Positions 1 to 12,597 of a DNA stretch of 64,000 nucleotides are shown piece after piece (within the stretch, counting starts at the first letter, position 1; each line of letters opens with the position of its first letter). Made by a program: the position numbers and the translations under genes. The notes under the pieces were generated by a model. That model was not told the DNA's origin, did no database searches, and saw only the letters and a list, made by a program, of their open reading frames with translations. The stretch is from positions 2,790,001-2,854,000 of the forward strand of contig NZ_CP029331.1 in NCBI RefSeq assembly GCF_003345255.1, read 5' to 3'. Source of the DNA: Pseudothauera hydrothermalis. Its GTDB lineage: Bacteria > Pseudomonadota > Gammaproteobacteria > Burkholderiales > Rhodocyclaceae.

Positions 1-990
1 GGCGCTGTGCAATTCTTTCTGGCTGCCAAGCAGCACGCCACCGCCATCGATTTCCAGGGTCACTTCATGTTTGCCGGCTGACAGCAGTTCAGCCTGCTGG
101 TGCACTTCGCGCAGCAGTCCGGCAACATCCACACGCTCTTCGACCGGCGCCGGTGCGCCGGTTTCCAACGCGGACAGGGTCAGCAGGTCTTCGATCAGAC
201 GCTGCATGCGGGTGGACTGATCATGCGCAAGTTTGATGAAACGCTCGATATCCTCGCGCGGAAAGTCCTCCCAACCATCCATCAAGGTTTCCAGAAAGCC
301 ACTGACCACGGTCAGCGGCGTGCGCAATTCATGAGAGACATTGGCCACGAAATCGCGCCGCATGGTCTCCAGCTTTTCGATTTGCGTAATGTCGCGTGAG
401 ACCACCATTTTTTGGTCGTCACCAAAGGGAATGACCTGTACCAGCAAAGTCAACCCTTTGCGCCGCGCCGACACCAGCACCAGCGGTTCGGCATAATGGC
501 CTGCGGCAAGGTAGCGGCAAAACTCGGGCTGGCGCACCAGATTGGTCACCGGCACGCCGAGATCCGTGGCATGGTCCAAGCCGAAATGCTCTTCGGCCTT
601 ACGATTGATCCACTCGATCGTTTCATGTTCCGAAAGATAAAGCACGCCATCGGGCATAGCCTGACTGGCCTCGCGGAATCGTTCGAGGGCGGCCGATAGG
701 CGTTCGCGGCTGTCATAGGCCAGCTTCGCCCGCCGGTCCAGATCGGCAAACAAAAATCCCCACACCCCTCGCACCCGCGGCACCGGCGTGCCGACCGGCT
801 GGCGGGTCCACAAAGCGAGCTGCTGCATACAGCGCAAATGATGCCAGCCGACCACCAGCAGCCCCACCAGCATCGAGGCCAGGCCGATATCGAGGCCGGC
901 CAAAAGGGTCACGGTGGCCCCCAGCATGGCAAGCGACAACAGCGTGACCAGTGCGCCCGCCCAAATGTATCGAACCGGCCGGATTGCCAT
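1..990 (-). CDS. phoR: Phosphate regulon sensor histidine kinase PhoR (3' part off the left edge)
   Basis: Membrane sensor kinase partner of the adjacent PhoB. The frame begins at the ATG at 990, 14 bp after the phoB stop, and stays open to base 1 (330 codons). Two hydrophobic helices lie in the first 50 residues, followed by a PAS-like region. The H-box VSHELRTPLTVV places the phospho-acceptor histidine near residue 220, after which the dimerisation helix continues (ETLMDGWEDF, then RMQRLIEDLL). The ATP-binding N, G1 and F boxes lie beyond the edge, so completeness cannot be judged. The family senses phosphate limitation through the Pst system and phosphorylates PhoB. Order phoB-phoR and close spacing support the name over other PAS kinases. 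Confidence 0.88.
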   Translation of the reverse strand, partial: MAIRPVRYIWAGALVTLLSLAMLGATVTLLAGLDIGLASMLVGLLVVGWHHLRCMQQLALWTRQPVGTPVPRVRGVWGFLFADLDRRAKLAYDSRERLSAALERFREASQAMPDGVLYLSEHETIEWINRKAEEHFGLDHATDLGVPVTNLVRQPEFCRYLAAGHYAEPLVLVSARRKGLTLLVQVIPFGDDQKMVVSRDITQIEKLETMRRDFVANVSHELRTPLTVVSGFLETLMDGWEDFPREDIERFIKLAHDQSTRMQRLIEDLLTLSALETGAPAPVEERVDVAGLLREVHQQAELLSAGKHEVTLEIDGGGVLLGSQKELHSA

Positions 991-1004
991 ATCGGGCTGG
1001 GGAC

Positions 1005-1715
1005 TCAACGCGACGTATCGCTGTGATCGGCCTGCGCCGAGAAACGATAACCGCTGCCCCGTACCGTCTGAATGAAGCGGTCGCAGCCGGTCGGCTCCAG
1101 CGCACCGCGCAAGCGGCGGATATGCACATCGACCGTGCGTTCTTCCACGAACACATGATCGCCCCACACCTGGTCGAGTAGTTGCGCGCGCGAATGCACC
1201 CGCTCCGGATGGGTCATCAAAAAATGCAGCAGGCGAAATTCGGTGGGCCCCAGGTTGACCGGCCGATCGCCGGCGCTCACCCGGTGGGTGGCCGGGTCCA
1301 GCCGCAGCTCGCCGATCGTCACCGCATCTTCGGTGGCTTGCGGCGCCCGCCGGCGCAGCACGGCTTTGATACGCGCGACCAGCTCACGGGGGCTGAACGG
1401 CTTGGTGATGTAATCGTCCGCGCCGATTTCCAGTCCGGACACCTTGTCCTGTTCTTCGCCCCGCGCGGTCAACATGATGATCGGAATTTCTCGGGTGCGC
1501 TCGTCGGCGCGCAGGCGCCTTGCAAACTCGATGCCCGACATGCCGGGCAACATCCAGTCGAGCAGCACCAAATCGGGCAAGGCGTCACGCACGATACGCT
1601 GGGCGGTTTCGGCATCCGCCGCGCGCACCACATGATGGCCGGCGCGGGCGAGGTTGGCGGCGATCAATTCCTGAATCGCCGGTTCATCTTCCACGAGCAA
1701 GATATTGGCTGGCAT
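1005..1715 (-). CDS. phoB: Phosphate regulon response regulator PhoB
   Basis: OmpR/PhoB-type response regulator of 236 residues. The receiver domain (about 1-120) has the acidic pair E9/D10, phospho-acceptor D53 in [11 protein letters not shown]83 and K105 in DYITKPFS. The winged-helix DNA-binding domain (about 135-230) contains [13 protein letters not shown] and [15 protein letters not shown] chose the ATG at 1715 ([11 protein letters not shown]) because it matches family length; an upstream in-frame start would add 21 residues that do not resemble PhoB. It is transcribed just ahead of phoR. No Pho box was identified with confidence in the short divergent gap to the next gene. Confidence 0.95.
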   Translation of the reverse strand: MPANILLVEDEPAIQELIAANLARAGHHVVRAADAETAQRIVRDALPDLVLLDWMLPGMSGIEFARRLRADERTREIPIIMLTARGEEQDKVSGLEIGADDYITKPFSPRELVARIKAVLRRRAPQATEDAVTIGELRLDPATHRVSAGDRPVNLGPTEFRLLHFLMTHPERVHSRAQLLDQVWGDHVFVEERTVDVHIRRLRGALEPTGCDRFIQTVRGSGYRFSAQADHSDTSR

Positions 1716-1888
1716 GGCAGGCTCCGTTTGACTGCGGCCAGTGTATTGCAGCAGCTTGAACTTTTTATGACACGTCATCGACCCGCAACGGCGGACCGAT
1801 GAGCGCCGCCCACCGGCCTGCTAAGCGCTCAGCAGGGATGAATGGGGATTCGGGTATTATGATGACCTTCGATCGGAGCTGTGCACCC

Positions 1889-2311
1889 ATGGCAGGACTC
1901 GACCCAACCACCCCCTTTCCAACCGGCATCACGCTGCATCGCGCCAGCCGTGTGCTGGAGATCAGTTTTGAAGACGGGCGCAGTTTCCGCCTGCCTTTCG
2001 AGTTTTTACGTGTGTATTCGCCTTCGGCCGAGGTGCGCGGCCACGGCGCCGGTCAGGCGGTGCTGCAACAAGGCAAGCGCGATATCGACATCATAAACAT
2101 CGAGCCGGTGGGCAATTATGCGATCCGACCGGTGTTCTCCGACGGCCACGACAGCGGTCTGTACTCCTGGGACTATCTTTACGACCTTGGCTGCCGACAG
2201 GAGGCACTGTGGGCGGACTATCTGGCCCGCTTGGCGCGCGAAGGTGGCAGTCGCGATCCGGCCGCGGTCGCTGCGCCCGCGCCCCAAGGCGGTTGCGGCC
2301 GCCATCGTTGA
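1889..2311 (+). CDS. DUF971 (gamma-butyrobetaine hydroxylase-like N-terminal domain) protein
   Basis: Small soluble protein of 140 residues consisting almost entirely of a DUF971 domain. Conserved stretches include LEISFEDGRSFRLPFEFLRV, NIEPVGNYAI and HDSGLYSWDYLYDL. This domain is the N-terminal part of gamma-butyrobetaine hydroxylases and also occurs alone or beside Fe-S scaffold proteins; its stand-alone function is not established. I chose the ATG at 1889 (GGAG 11 bp upstream) because the conserved part starts soon after; in-frame ATGs at 1859 and 1862 are alternatives. It sits 45 bp upstream of ubiE on the same strand and is probably co-transcribed, a neighbourhood I recall from related betaproteobacteria. 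Confidence 0.85.
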   Translation: MAGLDPTTPFPTGITLHRASRVLEISFEDGRSFRLPFEFLRVYSPSAEVRGHGAGQAVLQQGKRDIDIINIEPVGNYAIRPVFSDGHDSGLYSWDYLYDLGCRQEALWADYLARLAREGGSRDPAAVAAPAPQGGCGRHR

Positions 2312-2356
2312 TACCGTTTTGCGGGGCGCAGCCCCGCAGATTGAAGAGCGCTGACC

Positions 2357-3094
2357 ATGGACGACAACACCACACATTTTGGCTTTCAGACCGTGGCCGA
2401 AGAGGAAAAGCGCAAGAAGGTTGCGCAGGTTTTCTCTTCGGTTGCACGCAAGTACGACATCATGAACGACTTGATGTCGCTGGGCCTGCATCGGTTGTGG
2501 AAGGCATTTACCGTGCAGGTTTCTGGCGTACGGGAAGGCGACCGCGTGCTGGATGTCGCCGGCGGCACAGCCGATCTTTCGCTGGCCTTTGCCCGGCGTG
2601 TGGGTGAGTCTGGCCAAGTATGGCTGACCGATATCAACCACGCCATGCTGGCGGTCGGCCGCGACCGGGTGCTCGACCGCGGCTTTGCGTTACCCGTGGC
2701 GCAATGCGACGCGGAGAAGCTGCCTTTTGCCGATGACTGGTTCGACTGCGTCACCGTGGCTTTCGGGCTGCGCAATATGACCCACAAAGATCGCGCGCTC
2801 TCCGAAATGCGCCGTGTGCTCAAACCGGGCGGGCGACTGCTGGTGCTGGAATTCTCCAAAGTCTGGAAGCCGCTGGAGCCGGCTTACGATCTCTATTCTT
2901 TCAAGCTGCTGCCCTGGCTGGGCAAGAAAGTCGCCAATGACGCGGACAGCTACCGCTATCTGGCCGAATCGATCCGCATGCATCCCGGTCAGGAAGAATT
3001 GAAAACCATGATGGAACAAGCCGGCCTTGGCAAGGTCGATTATTTCAACCTGACCGCAGGCATTGTGGCTCTGCACCGGGGATACAAGTTTTGA
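2357..3094 (+). CDS. ubiE: Ubiquinone/menaquinone C-methyltransferase UbiE
   Basis: SAM-dependent methyltransferase that C-methylates the benzoquinol (or demethylmenaquinol) ring in respiratory quinone synthesis. The 245-residue protein is family length. The SAM-binding motif [11 protein letters not shown] is at residues 65-75, and the UbiE signatures YDIMNDLMS (33-41) and [20 protein letters not shown] are intact. It leads a quinone-related block with a Tim44-like gene and the UbiJ accessory protein downstream. The usual next gene, ubiB, is not here: the block ends at a terminator facing the ATP synthase operon. Confidence 0.97.
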   Translation: MDDNTTHFGFQTVAEEEKRKKVAQVFSSVARKYDIMNDLMSLGLHRLWKAFTVQVSGVREGDRVLDVAGGTADLSLAFARRVGESGQVWLTDINHAMLAVGRDRVLDRGFALPVAQCDAEKLPFADDWFDCVTVAFGLRNMTHKDRALSEMRRVLKPGGRLLVLEFSKVWKPLEPAYDLYSFKLLPWLGKKVANDADSYRYLAESIRMHPGQEELKTMMEQAGLGKVDYFNLTAGIVALHRGYKF

Positions 3095-3113
3095 AACAAG
3101 GGATTCAACCGAT

Positions 3114-3941
3114 ATGAAAAAGTTTTTGCTCTCATTCGTTCTCGGGGTGTTCGCGATAGGCTTGGCCGTTCCCGAGGCCGAGGCCAAACGCTTGGGCGGC
3201 GGCAGCAGCTTCGGCATGCAACGTCAGACCACCCCGCCCACCGCAGCGCCACGGGCGCCGGCCGCCACTGCCCCGCAAACCGCCAATGCTGCGGCAACCA
3301 AGCCCAAGTCATCGTGGATGGGGCCGCTTGCCGGTTTGGCCGCCGGCCTGGGTCTGGCCGCACTCTTTGCGCATCTGGGCCTGGGCGAGGAGTTCGCCTC
3401 GTTGGTCCTGATGCTGTTGCTGATCGGCGGAGCCTTCCTGGTGTTCCGCATGCTGACCCGCACGAGCGCAGGCACCGCAAACCGTCTTCAATACGCTGGC
3501 GCGCAACACGGCGATACCTTCGCGCCCACCGGCGCCGAACCGTCGGTAGCGGCAGGCAGTACACGCTTTCCCGCCGGTTTCGACGCGCAGTCTTTCGCAC
3601 GGGAAGCCAAAAAGCAATTCATCCGGCTCCAGGCCGCACATGACGCGGGCGATTTGGAAGACATCCGCGCCTTCACCACACCGGAAGTCTTTGCCGAAAT
3701 CCGCATGCAACTGGCCGAACGCGGCAGTACGCCGCAGCGCACTGACGTGGTGGAACTGAACGCCGAGGTACTGGAGGTTGCCGAAGAGAACGGCCAATAC
3801 ATCGTCAGCGTGCGCTACAGCGGCCTGTTGCGTGAAGAGGTCGACGCTGCGCCGGCGCCGTTCGATGAGATCTGGCACCTGACCAAGCCGGTGTCCGGCA
3901 CGCGCGGCTGGCTGATCGCTGGCATTCAACAACTGAGCTAA
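3114..3941 (+). CDS. Tim44-like domain membrane protein
   Basis: Exported or membrane protein of 275 residues. An N-terminal signal sequence (MKKFLLSFVLGVFAIGLAVP) is followed by an Ala/Pro/Thr-rich linker, a hydrophobic segment (about 65-110) and a C-terminal Tim44-like domain (about 150-275; FDAQSFAREAKKQFIRLQAA, IRAFTTPEVFAEI). Bacterial Tim44-like proteins are associated with membranes, but no defined role is established. The start is the ATG at 3114, 19 bp after ubiE, which opens a clean signal peptide; upstream in-frame sequence overlaps ubiE. A hairpin-plus-T-run terminator follows at 3969-3990. Confidence 0.88.
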   Translation: MKKFLLSFVLGVFAIGLAVPEAEAKRLGGGSSFGMQRQTTPPTAAPRAPAATAPQTANAAATKPKSSWMGPLAGLAAGLGLAALFAHLGLGEEFASLVLMLLLIGGAFLVFRMLTRTSAGTANRLQYAGAQHGDTFAPTGAEPSVAAGSTRFPAGFDAQSFAREAKKQFIRLQAAHDAGDLEDIRAFTTPEVFAEIRMQLAERGSTPQRTDVVELNAEVLEVAEENGQYIVSVRYSGLLREEVDAAPAPFDEIWHLTKPVSGTRGWLIAGIQQLS

Positions 3942-3968
3942 ACTTTGGCCGATGCCACTGCACTCGAA

Positions 3969-3990
3969 GGGCGGCGCAGCCGCCCTTTTT
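3969..3990 (+). terminator. Rho-independent terminator after the Tim44-like gene
   Basis: A perfect 7-bp GC stem (GGGCGGC / GCCGCCC) with a 3-nt loop is followed by TTTTT. It ends only 5 bp before the ubiJ ATG, so it may attenuate ubiJ rather than fully end the operon. Confidence 0.8.
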
Positions 3991-3995
3991 GCTTC

Positions 3996-4589
3996 ATGAT
4001 CGACTACGCCTTCATCACCGTGTTCAACCGCCTGCTATCGCGCGCGCCCTGGGCACGCCAGCGACTGCAGCCACATGCCGGACTACTCGCAAAGCTCGAC
4101 GCGCAACCGAACAGTGTACTGTTCGAAGTGACCGCAGAGGGCATGCTGCAATCGTCCGCGAAAACCAACCCTGACGTGGTACTTACCCTCCAGCTGGCCG
4201 CACTTGGGCAGTTTGCCGCGGGACAGGTCGATGCGGCGCTGCGCAGCGTTCATATCCAGGGCAACGCCGAATTTGCCGACGCCCTGGGGTTTGTCTTCCG
4301 TAATTTGCGCTGGGACGCGGAAGAAGACCTGGCGCAGATTTTTGGCGACGTCGCCGCCCATCGACTGGCCAACACCGGGCGCGCCATCGTTGCCGCGCAG
4401 CGGCGCATGGTGGAGAGCGTTGCCGGAAATCTCGTCGAATACCTCACTGAAGAGCAACCGATGCTCGTTCCGCGGGCGCTAAACGAGCAGTTTGCCGATG
4501 CGTTGCGCGTGCTGCGCGACGCGGTGGCCCGCACCGAAAAGCGCATCGACCGGCTGCAAACGCGCATCCACGGCAAGACGCAGCGCTAA
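3996..4589 (+). CDS. ubiJ: Ubiquinone biosynthesis accessory factor UbiJ (SCP2 domain)
   Basis: Protein of 197 residues with an N-terminal SCP2 lipid-binding domain (about 15-105; VLFEVTAEGMLQ, DVVLTLQLAAL, VHIQGNAEFADALGFVF) and a C-terminal helical/coiled region (LRDAVARTEKRIDRLQTRI). UbiJ helps organise the aerobic ubiquinone synthesis complex and is usually encoded between ubiE and ubiB. The ATG at 3996 (MIDYAFITVFN) gives family length. A start further upstream would run through the terminator hairpin. The placement of the hairpin immediately before the start is unusual. ubiB is not next to it. Confidence 0.85.
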   Translation: MIDYAFITVFNRLLSRAPWARQRLQPHAGLLAKLDAQPNSVLFEVTAEGMLQSSAKTNPDVVLTLQLAALGQFAAGQVDAALRSVHIQGNAEFADALGFVFRNLRWDAEEDLAQIFGDVAAHRLANTGRAIVAAQRRMVESVAGNLVEYLTEEQPMLVPRALNEQFADALRVLRDAVARTEKRIDRLQTRIHGKTQR

Positions 4590-4617
4590 GCGGTAGGTGG
4601 CAAGGCGGCACAAAAAA

Positions 4618-4639
4618 GGCAGCCCGCAGGCTGCCTTTT
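4618..4639. terminator. Bidirectional terminator between ubiJ and atpC
   Basis: A 7-bp stem (GGCAGCC / GGCTGCC) with a 4-nt loop is flanked by AAAAAA on the left and TTTT on the right, so it can terminate both the plus-strand ubiJ transcript and the minus-strand atp operon. Confidence 0.85.
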
Positions 4640-4659
4640 GAATGTGTGTCGACGCGGGG

Positions 4660-5085
4660 TCAATGACCGCGCTTGCGCAGCTTCTGGATCGCCGCAAGTT
4701 GCGCAATGGCTTCGGCCAATTCAGCCTGAGCCTTGGCGTAGTCCAGTTGCGAAGTCTGGTTGGCCATTGCTTCTTCGGCCTTGCGCTTGGCTTCGAGCGC
4801 TTTGGCTTCGTCCAGATCGCGGCCGCGGATCGCGGTATCGGCCAGCACTGTCACCAAACCGGGTTGCACTTCGAGAATGCCGCCAGCGACGAACACCAGC
4901 TCGTCCTCGGCCTGGTTGGGCACTTTTACCCGCACCGCACCCGGCTTGATCCGGGTCATCAGCGGCATATGACCAGGCAGAATGCCCAGCTCCCCCGCTT
5001 CACCCGGTAATGCGACGAACTCCGCCAGCCCGGAAAAAATCTGCTCTTCCGCGCTGACGATGTCCACATGTACCGTCATAGCCAT
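4660..5085 (-). CDS. atpC: F1Fo ATP synthase epsilon subunit
   Basis: Epsilon subunit of the F1 sector (141 residues), part of the central rotor and an inhibitor of ATP hydrolysis. The N-terminal beta-sandwich contains [33 protein letters not shown] and [16 protein letters not shown]; a C-terminal helical hairpin follows ([22 protein letters not shown]). It is the last gene of the atp operon and is followed by a terminator. A strong hairpin separates it from atpD. Confidence 0.97.
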   Translation of the reverse strand: MAMTVHVDIVSAEEQIFSGLAEFVALPGEAGELGILPGHMPLMTRIKPGAVRVKVPNQAEDELVFVAGGILEVQPGLVTVLADTAIRGRDLDEAKALEAKRKAEEAMANQTSQLDYAKAQAELAEAIAQLAAIQKLRKRGH

Positions 5086-5102
5086 AGTGTTTCCTCATCA
5101 AT

Positions 5103-5130
5103 TCCGCGCGGAGCAAGCGCTCCGCGCGGA
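5103..5130 (-). other. Intercistronic hairpin between atpD and atpC
   Basis: A perfect 12-bp inverted repeat (TCCGCGCGGAGC / GCTCCGCGCGGA) with a 4-nt loop lies in the 55-bp gap between the atpD stop and the atpC start. It has no T-run, so it looks more like an mRNA processing or stability element, or a translational brake on atpC, than a terminator. Confidence 0.7.
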
Positions 5131-5140
5131 TACCGGCGGG

Positions 5141-6556
<1,416 letters not shown>

Positions 6557-6567
6557 TCAATAATCCG

Positions 6568-7437
6568 TTACACCGCGGCAGCGCCGCCGACGATTTCCGA
6601 CAGTTCCTTGGTAATCGCAGCCTGACGGGTCTTGTTATAGACCAGCTGCAGCTCACCAATGACGTTTTTGGCATTGTCGGAGGCGGCTTTCATCGCCACC
6701 ATGCGCGCACTCTGTTCCGAAGCCATGTTCTCGGCCACCGCCTGATAAACCAGCGCCTCGACGTAACGCACCAGCATTTCGTCGATGACCACCTGCGGAT
6801 CCGGCTCATAGAGGTAATCCCAAGAGCCCTTGGGCGTTCCGAGCCGCTCCCCGGTCAGCGGTAGCAATTGCTCCAGCACCGGTTCCTGCTTCATCGTGTT
6901 GATGAACCGGGTGTAGGCAATGAACACTGCATCCAACTCATCGTTCTGGAAAGCGTCCAGCATGACTTTCACCGGTCCAATGAGCTTTTCCAGATGAGGT
7001 GTGTCACCCAGGTGCACGACATGCGAGACGACCTTCGCGCCCACCCGCTGCATGAAACCGAGCCCTTTGTTGCCGATGCAGCAAGCCCGCACTTCGGTGG
7101 CGCCGTTGGCCTCCCAGTCTTTCATGGCATTGATGGCCACGCGCTGGATGTTGGTATTGAGGCCGCCGCACAGACCCTTGTCGGTGGTGACAAGAATCAA
7201 ACCCACCCGCTTGAGCTGCTCCTTGCGGACCAGGAAAGGGTGTTTGTAGTCGGTCACATTGGCTTGGGAGAGGTTCGCGGCGAGTTGGCGGATCTTCTCG
7301 GCGTACGGACGGGCAGCCCGCATCCGGTCCTGCGCCTTGCGCATCTTGGATGCGGCCACCATTTCCATGGCCTTGGTGATCTTGCGCGTGTTTTGCACGC
7401 TCTTGATCTTGTTGCGTATTTCCTTACCGCCAGCCAT
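6568..7437 (-). CDS. atpG: F1Fo ATP synthase gamma subunit
   Basis: Central stalk subunit of 289 residues that turns inside the alpha3beta3 ring. The conserved N-terminal coiled-coil helix ([20 protein letters not shown]) and C-terminal helix ([20 protein letters not shown]) are present, as is the family segment [12 protein letters not shown]. It lies between atpA and atpD in the usual order. Confidence 0.98.
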   Translation of the reverse strand: MAGGKEIRNKIKSVQNTRKITKAMEMVAASKMRKAQDRMRAARPYAEKIRQLAANLSQANVTDYKHPFLVRKEQLKRVGLILVTTDKGLCGGLNTNIQRVAINAMKDWEANGATEVRACCIGNKGLGFMQRVGAKVVSHVVHLGDTPHLEKLIGPVKVMLDAFQNDELDAVFIAYTRFINTMKQEPVLEQLLPLTGERLGTPKGSWDYLYEPDPQVVIDEMLVRYVEALVYQAVAENMASEQSARMVAMKAASDNAKNVIGELQLVYNKTRQAAITKELSEIVGGAAAV

Positions 7438-7458
7438 TTTCCGTCTCCAATCCGGGCA

Positions 7459-8997
<1,539 letters not shown>

Positions 8998-9009
8998 GGA
9001 TGTATGCTC

Positions 9010-9546
9010 CTAGTTCTTTAGCGCAGCGGCCATGTTCGCGAGCTTGCCGCGGACCGAGGCGTCGATCACTTCGTCGCCGATGGCGATGCGGACCCCACCG
9101 ATCAATTCGGGGTCCACGCTGACTTTGACATCGAGCTTGGTCTTGAAGCGTGCTTCGAGATCGCTCTTGAGTTGAGACAGCGTGGCATCGTCGAGCGGGA
9201 AGGCGGAGGCAATCTGGGCCTCCCGGACGCCTTCATGTTCGTTTTTCAGTTGAACGAACAGGTCACGGATCTCCGGAAGCAGCTGCAGGCGTTCGTTGGC
9301 CACGAGGACACGGACGAAATTCTGCAGTTCGGCGGACAGCCCATCCCCGGCCAAACCCAGCACCAGCTCGATCAACTGGTCATCGGTCAGCTTGGGGTCG
9401 GCAATGCAGTCCCGCATCTGCGGATCGGCGGCAATGACAGCCAACCGATCCAGTGCTTCCGACCAAGGCCCCAGCGCACCTGCCCCACGGGCCAGCTCGA
9501 AGGCGGCATCCGCATAGGGGCGCGCGATGGTGACGTTCTCGGCCAT
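9010..9546 (-). CDS. atpH: F1Fo ATP synthase delta subunit
   Basis: Peripheral-stalk subunit of 178 residues linking the b subunits to the top of F1. The N-terminal helical domain ([19 protein letters not shown]) and C-terminal conserved segment ([20 protein letters not shown]) match the OSCP/delta family. It sits 3 bp downstream of atpF and 12 bp upstream of atpA. Confidence 0.97.
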   Translation of the reverse strand: MAENVTIARPYADAAFELARGAGALGPWSEALDRLAVIAADPQMRDCIADPKLTDDQLIELVLGLAGDGLSAELQNFVRVLVANERLQLLPEIRDLFVQLKNEHEGVREAQIASAFPLDDATLSQLKSDLEARFKTKLDVKVSVDPELIGGVRIAIGDEVIDASVRGKLANMAAALKN

Positions 9547-9549
9547 GAC

Positions 9550-10023
9550 TTATTGCAATTCCTGTTTCAGGTTGGCGAGCAGTTCGGCGTGGGCCTTGGC
9601 ATCGATTTCCCGCCGCAGAATGCGTTCTGCGCCGGCCACGGCAAGCTGGGCGACCTGCTCGCGCAGAGCCTCTTTGGCACGCTGTGCCGCAGCGCCGGCT
9701 TCGGCTTCGGCCTCCTCACGAGCCTTGGCGATGATGCGTGCGGCTTCGGCGCGAGCATCGTCGATGAACTTGGCGGCCTGCTTTTCGGCGGCAGCCCGCA
9801 TATCGCCCGCGGACTCACGGGCTTTGCGCAGCTCTTCGACGACTTTCTTTTCGGCCAGCACGAGGTCGGCCTTTGCCTTGTCCGCAGCCGCCAGCCCGTC
9901 CGCGATTTTCTTCGCGCGCTCGTCCAGTGCCTTCACGATCGGCGGCCACACGAACTTCATCGTGAACCAACCGAGAATGAAGAACACAACGAGCTGAGCT
10001 ATCAGGGTTGCGTTCAGATTCAC
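9550..10023 (-). CDS. atpF: F1Fo ATP synthase b subunit
   Basis: Peripheral-stalk b subunit of 157 residues. One N-terminal membrane helix ([20 protein letters not shown]) is followed by a long Ala/Glu/Lys-rich coiled coil that reaches up to F1 ([20 protein letters not shown] onward). Length and operon position are standard. Confidence 0.97.
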   Translation of the reverse strand: MNLNATLIAQLVVFFILGWFTMKFVWPPIVKALDERAKKIADGLAAADKAKADLVLAEKKVVEELRKARESAGDMRAAAEKQAAKFIDDARAEAARIIAKAREEAEAEAGAAAQRAKEALREQVAQLAVAGAERILRREIDAKAHAELLANLKQELQ

Positions 10024-10066
10024 TGTTCCGTTCCCTCTGTTGCGTTAAGGGGATGAACCGAACCGA

Positions 10067-10372
<306 letters not shown>

Positions 10373-11218
10373 TTAGTGACTTTCGTGCGCCTGACCCACA
10401 TAGACCAAGGTCAGCATCATGAAGATGAACGCCTGCAGCACGATGATCAGGATGTGGAAGATGGCCCAGATGGAGCCGGCGATCAGATGCCCGATGAAGC
10501 CGAACACGGTCGCCGTGCCACCCAACAACGCGATCAGGATGAACAGCAGCTCACCTGCATAGAGGTTGCCGAACAGCCGCATGCCGTGGGAGATGGTTTT
10601 GGCCAGGAATTCGATGATCTGCATGGCGAAGTTCACCGGCCACAGCAACGGATGCGCACCGAAGGGCGCGGTAAAGAGCTCATGCACCCAGCCGGAAACA
10701 CCCTTGATCTTGACGTTGTAGTACAGGCAAAGCAGCAGCACGCCCGAGGACATGCCCAAGGTAACGTTGAGGTCGGCAGTCGGCACCACGCGCATGTAGG
10801 CATGCGCCGGATCGCCGCCGCTGGCCGCCACCACGCCTTCCCACAGCCGCGGCAGCAGATCGACCGGGATCAAATCCATGAAATTCATGAAAAAGATCCA
10901 CACGAACACGGTCAGCGCAAGCGGCGCGACGAATTTGCGCGACTCGGCGCTATGCACGATCCCCTTGGCCTGATCGGCCACCATTTCGACCAGCAGCTCG
11001 ACGAAACCCTGAAAGCGCCCCGGCACACCCGAGGTGGCCTTGCGCGCGGCCAGCCATAGCAGGAAAACGGTCAGCAGACCGAGCGAAATCGACCAGAACA
11101 TCGAGTCGAGGTTGATCACACTCCAATCGACTACAGCCTCCTGGGCGTGACCGGTATTGTTGAAGTGCGTCAAGTGGTGAATGACGTATTCGGATGCAGT
11201 GGGAGCGTTTCCAGCCAT
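10373..11218 (-). CDS. atpB: F1Fo ATP synthase a subunit
   Basis: Membrane a subunit of 281 residues that forms the proton half-channels against the c-ring. The essential arginine lies in [15 protein letters not shown], and conserved segments [14 protein letters not shown] and [16 protein letters not shown] are present. Five or six membrane helices are expected. It is placed between atpI and atpE. Confidence 0.97.
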   Translation of the reverse strand: MAGNAPTASEYVIHHLTHFNNTGHAQEAVVDWSVINLDSMFWSISLGLLTVFLLWLAARKATSGVPGRFQGFVELLVEMVADQAKGIVHSAESRKFVAPLALTVFVWIFFMNFMDLIPVDLLPRLWEGVVAASGGDPAHAYMRVVPTADLNVTLGMSSGVLLLCLYYNVKIKGVSGWVHELFTAPFGAHPLLWPVNFAMQIIEFLAKTISHGMRLFGNLYAGELLFILIALLGGTATVFGFIGHLIAGSIWAIFHILIIVLQAFIFMMLTLVYVGQAHESH

Positions 11219-11220
11219 GG

Positions 11221-11586
11221 TCAGGTCTTTACCAAAAATGCAAACAAATTCGCTTTAAGCGCCAGGATCAGCGCAATCAACAGCGCGCCCCAATGGACGT
11301 CTGGATACAGCGCCACACCTAACGCCAACAACACCACGATCGACGACACTTTCAACAGCTCGCCGACGACAAAGGTGGCAACCCGCGCACCGGCCGGCCG
11401 ACGCGCAAGTACCGCCAGACGCAGCGCGAAAAGCCCGCTCGGAATCACCACCGACAAACCGCCCAGCGCAGCGGAAGCCGCCCCGCGCAGCCCGAAAAAA
11501 ACGGCCGCAATGGCCGTTGCCAGGAGGGTTGCGCCAAGCTGGAGAAGCACCGCCTTCAGCATTTGCGAGGTGTCGGTGAGCCGCAA
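11221..11586 (-). CDS. atpI: ATP synthase assembly protein AtpI
   Basis: Small membrane protein of up to 121 residues with four hydrophobic segments, first gene of the atp operon, 2 bp before atpB. AtpI-type proteins are thought to assist c-ring assembly or magnesium supply. The longest frame starts at a TTG at 11586; the first ATG in frame is at 11562 ([10 protein letters not shown]) and neither has a clear ribosome binding site. A good sigma70-like promoter lies directly upstream. Confidence 0.85.
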   Translation of the reverse strand: MRLTDTSQMLKAVLLQLGATLLATAIAAVFFGLRGAASAALGGLSVVIPSGLFALRLAVLARRPAGARVATFVVGELLKVSSIVVLLALGVALYPDVHWGALLIALILALKANLFAFLVKT

Positions 11587-11616
11587 AGCCGCGCCACCGC
11601 GTTGAAAATCCGGTGA

Positions 11617-11645
11617 ATACTAGGGGTTAACCGCAACAAAGTCAA
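11617..11645 (-). promoter_or_regulatory. Sigma70-type promoter of the atp operon
   Basis: Reading the minus strand, TTGACT (11645-11640) and TAGTAT (11622-11617) are separated by 17 bp. The -10 ends about 30 bp before the first possible atpI start. It is the best consensus-like promoter I noticed in the window. Confidence 0.7.
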
Positions 11646-11714
11646 ACTTTCGACGCGGTGCACAACGCGCCAATCTGTCGTCATACATCTTATAGATGAC
11701 TACATCGGCAAGAC

Positions 11715-12581
11715 TTACGGTCGCAGCTTGGCCAGCAAGCCGTCGAGCTGATCCAGATTACCGAAGCGAATCACCACCTCTCCGGCGCCTTTGCGGTTGG
11801 CTTTGATCTTGACGGTCGCACCGATGTGGTCGGACAGCTCCTCTTCCAGCCGCTGCAGGTCCCGGTCTGGCGTTGCCGGGGCTTTTTGCGGCCGCGGGTT
11901 GAGCAGGTGCTGCACCATACGCTCGGTGTCGCGCACCGACAAACCGCGGGCGGCAATCTGGTTGGCAAGCTGAATCTGGCTGGCGCCATCGAGCGGTAGC
12001 AAAGCACGCGCATGCCCCATGTCGATGTCACCGGCCATGAGTAACTCCTGCACCGGTGCCGCCAGGTTGAGAAGACGCAACAGGTTGGAGGCTGCCGGGC
12101 GCGAGCGCCCGACTGCATCGGCCGCCTGTTGATGCGTCATACCGAATTCGTCGATCAGGCGTTGGATACCGCTGGCCTCCTCCAGCGGATTGAGGTCTTC
12201 GCGCTGGATGTTTTCGATCAACGACATGGCCAGCGCCGCCTCGTCTGGAATTTCGCGCACCAGGCAGGGTACTTCGCTCAGCCCGGCAATCTGTGCGGCC
12301 CGCCAGCGGCGTTCACCAGCGATGATTTCGTAGCGCGGCGCGCCGCCGAGCGCCTCGAGCGGACGGACCAGGATGGGCTGCATGACCCCTTGGGCCTTGA
12401 TCGAGGCGGCCAACTCCTCGAGCGAGCCTGGATCCATCCGGGTACGCGGCTGGTACTTGCCGGGCTGCAATGCATCGATCCGCAAGATTTGCAGCGCGCC
12501 GCGCTCGGCATCGTCATCGCGGTTGGCGGCCAGCAGCGCGTCCAGGCCGCGGCCCAGGCCTTTTAGTTTTGGTGGCGTCAT
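11715..12581 (-). CDS. parB: Chromosome partitioning protein ParB
   Basis: ParB/Spo0J family, 288 residues. The N-terminal CTP-binding domain has YEIIAGERRWRAAQ and LIENIQREDLNPLEEA; the central helix-turn-helix that reads parS includes MTHQQAADAVGRSRPAASNL; a C-terminal dimerisation region ends the protein. It loads on parS sites near the origin and recruits ParA. It is encoded 16 bp downstream of parA. Confidence 0.97.
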   Translation of the reverse strand: MTPPKLKGLGRGLDALLAANRDDDAERGALQILRIDALQPGKYQPRTRMDPGSLEELAASIKAQGVMQPILVRPLEALGGAPRYEIIAGERRWRAAQIAGLSEVPCLVREIPDEAALAMSLIENIQREDLNPLEEASGIQRLIDEFGMTHQQAADAVGRSRPAASNLLRLLNLAAPVQELLMAGDIDMGHARALLPLDGASQIQLANQIAARGLSVRDTERMVQHLLNPRPQKAPATPDRDLQRLEEELSDHIGATVKIKANRKGAGEVVIRFGNLDQLDGLLAKLRP

Positions 12582-12597
12582 GGCGTGATGGAGTTGA

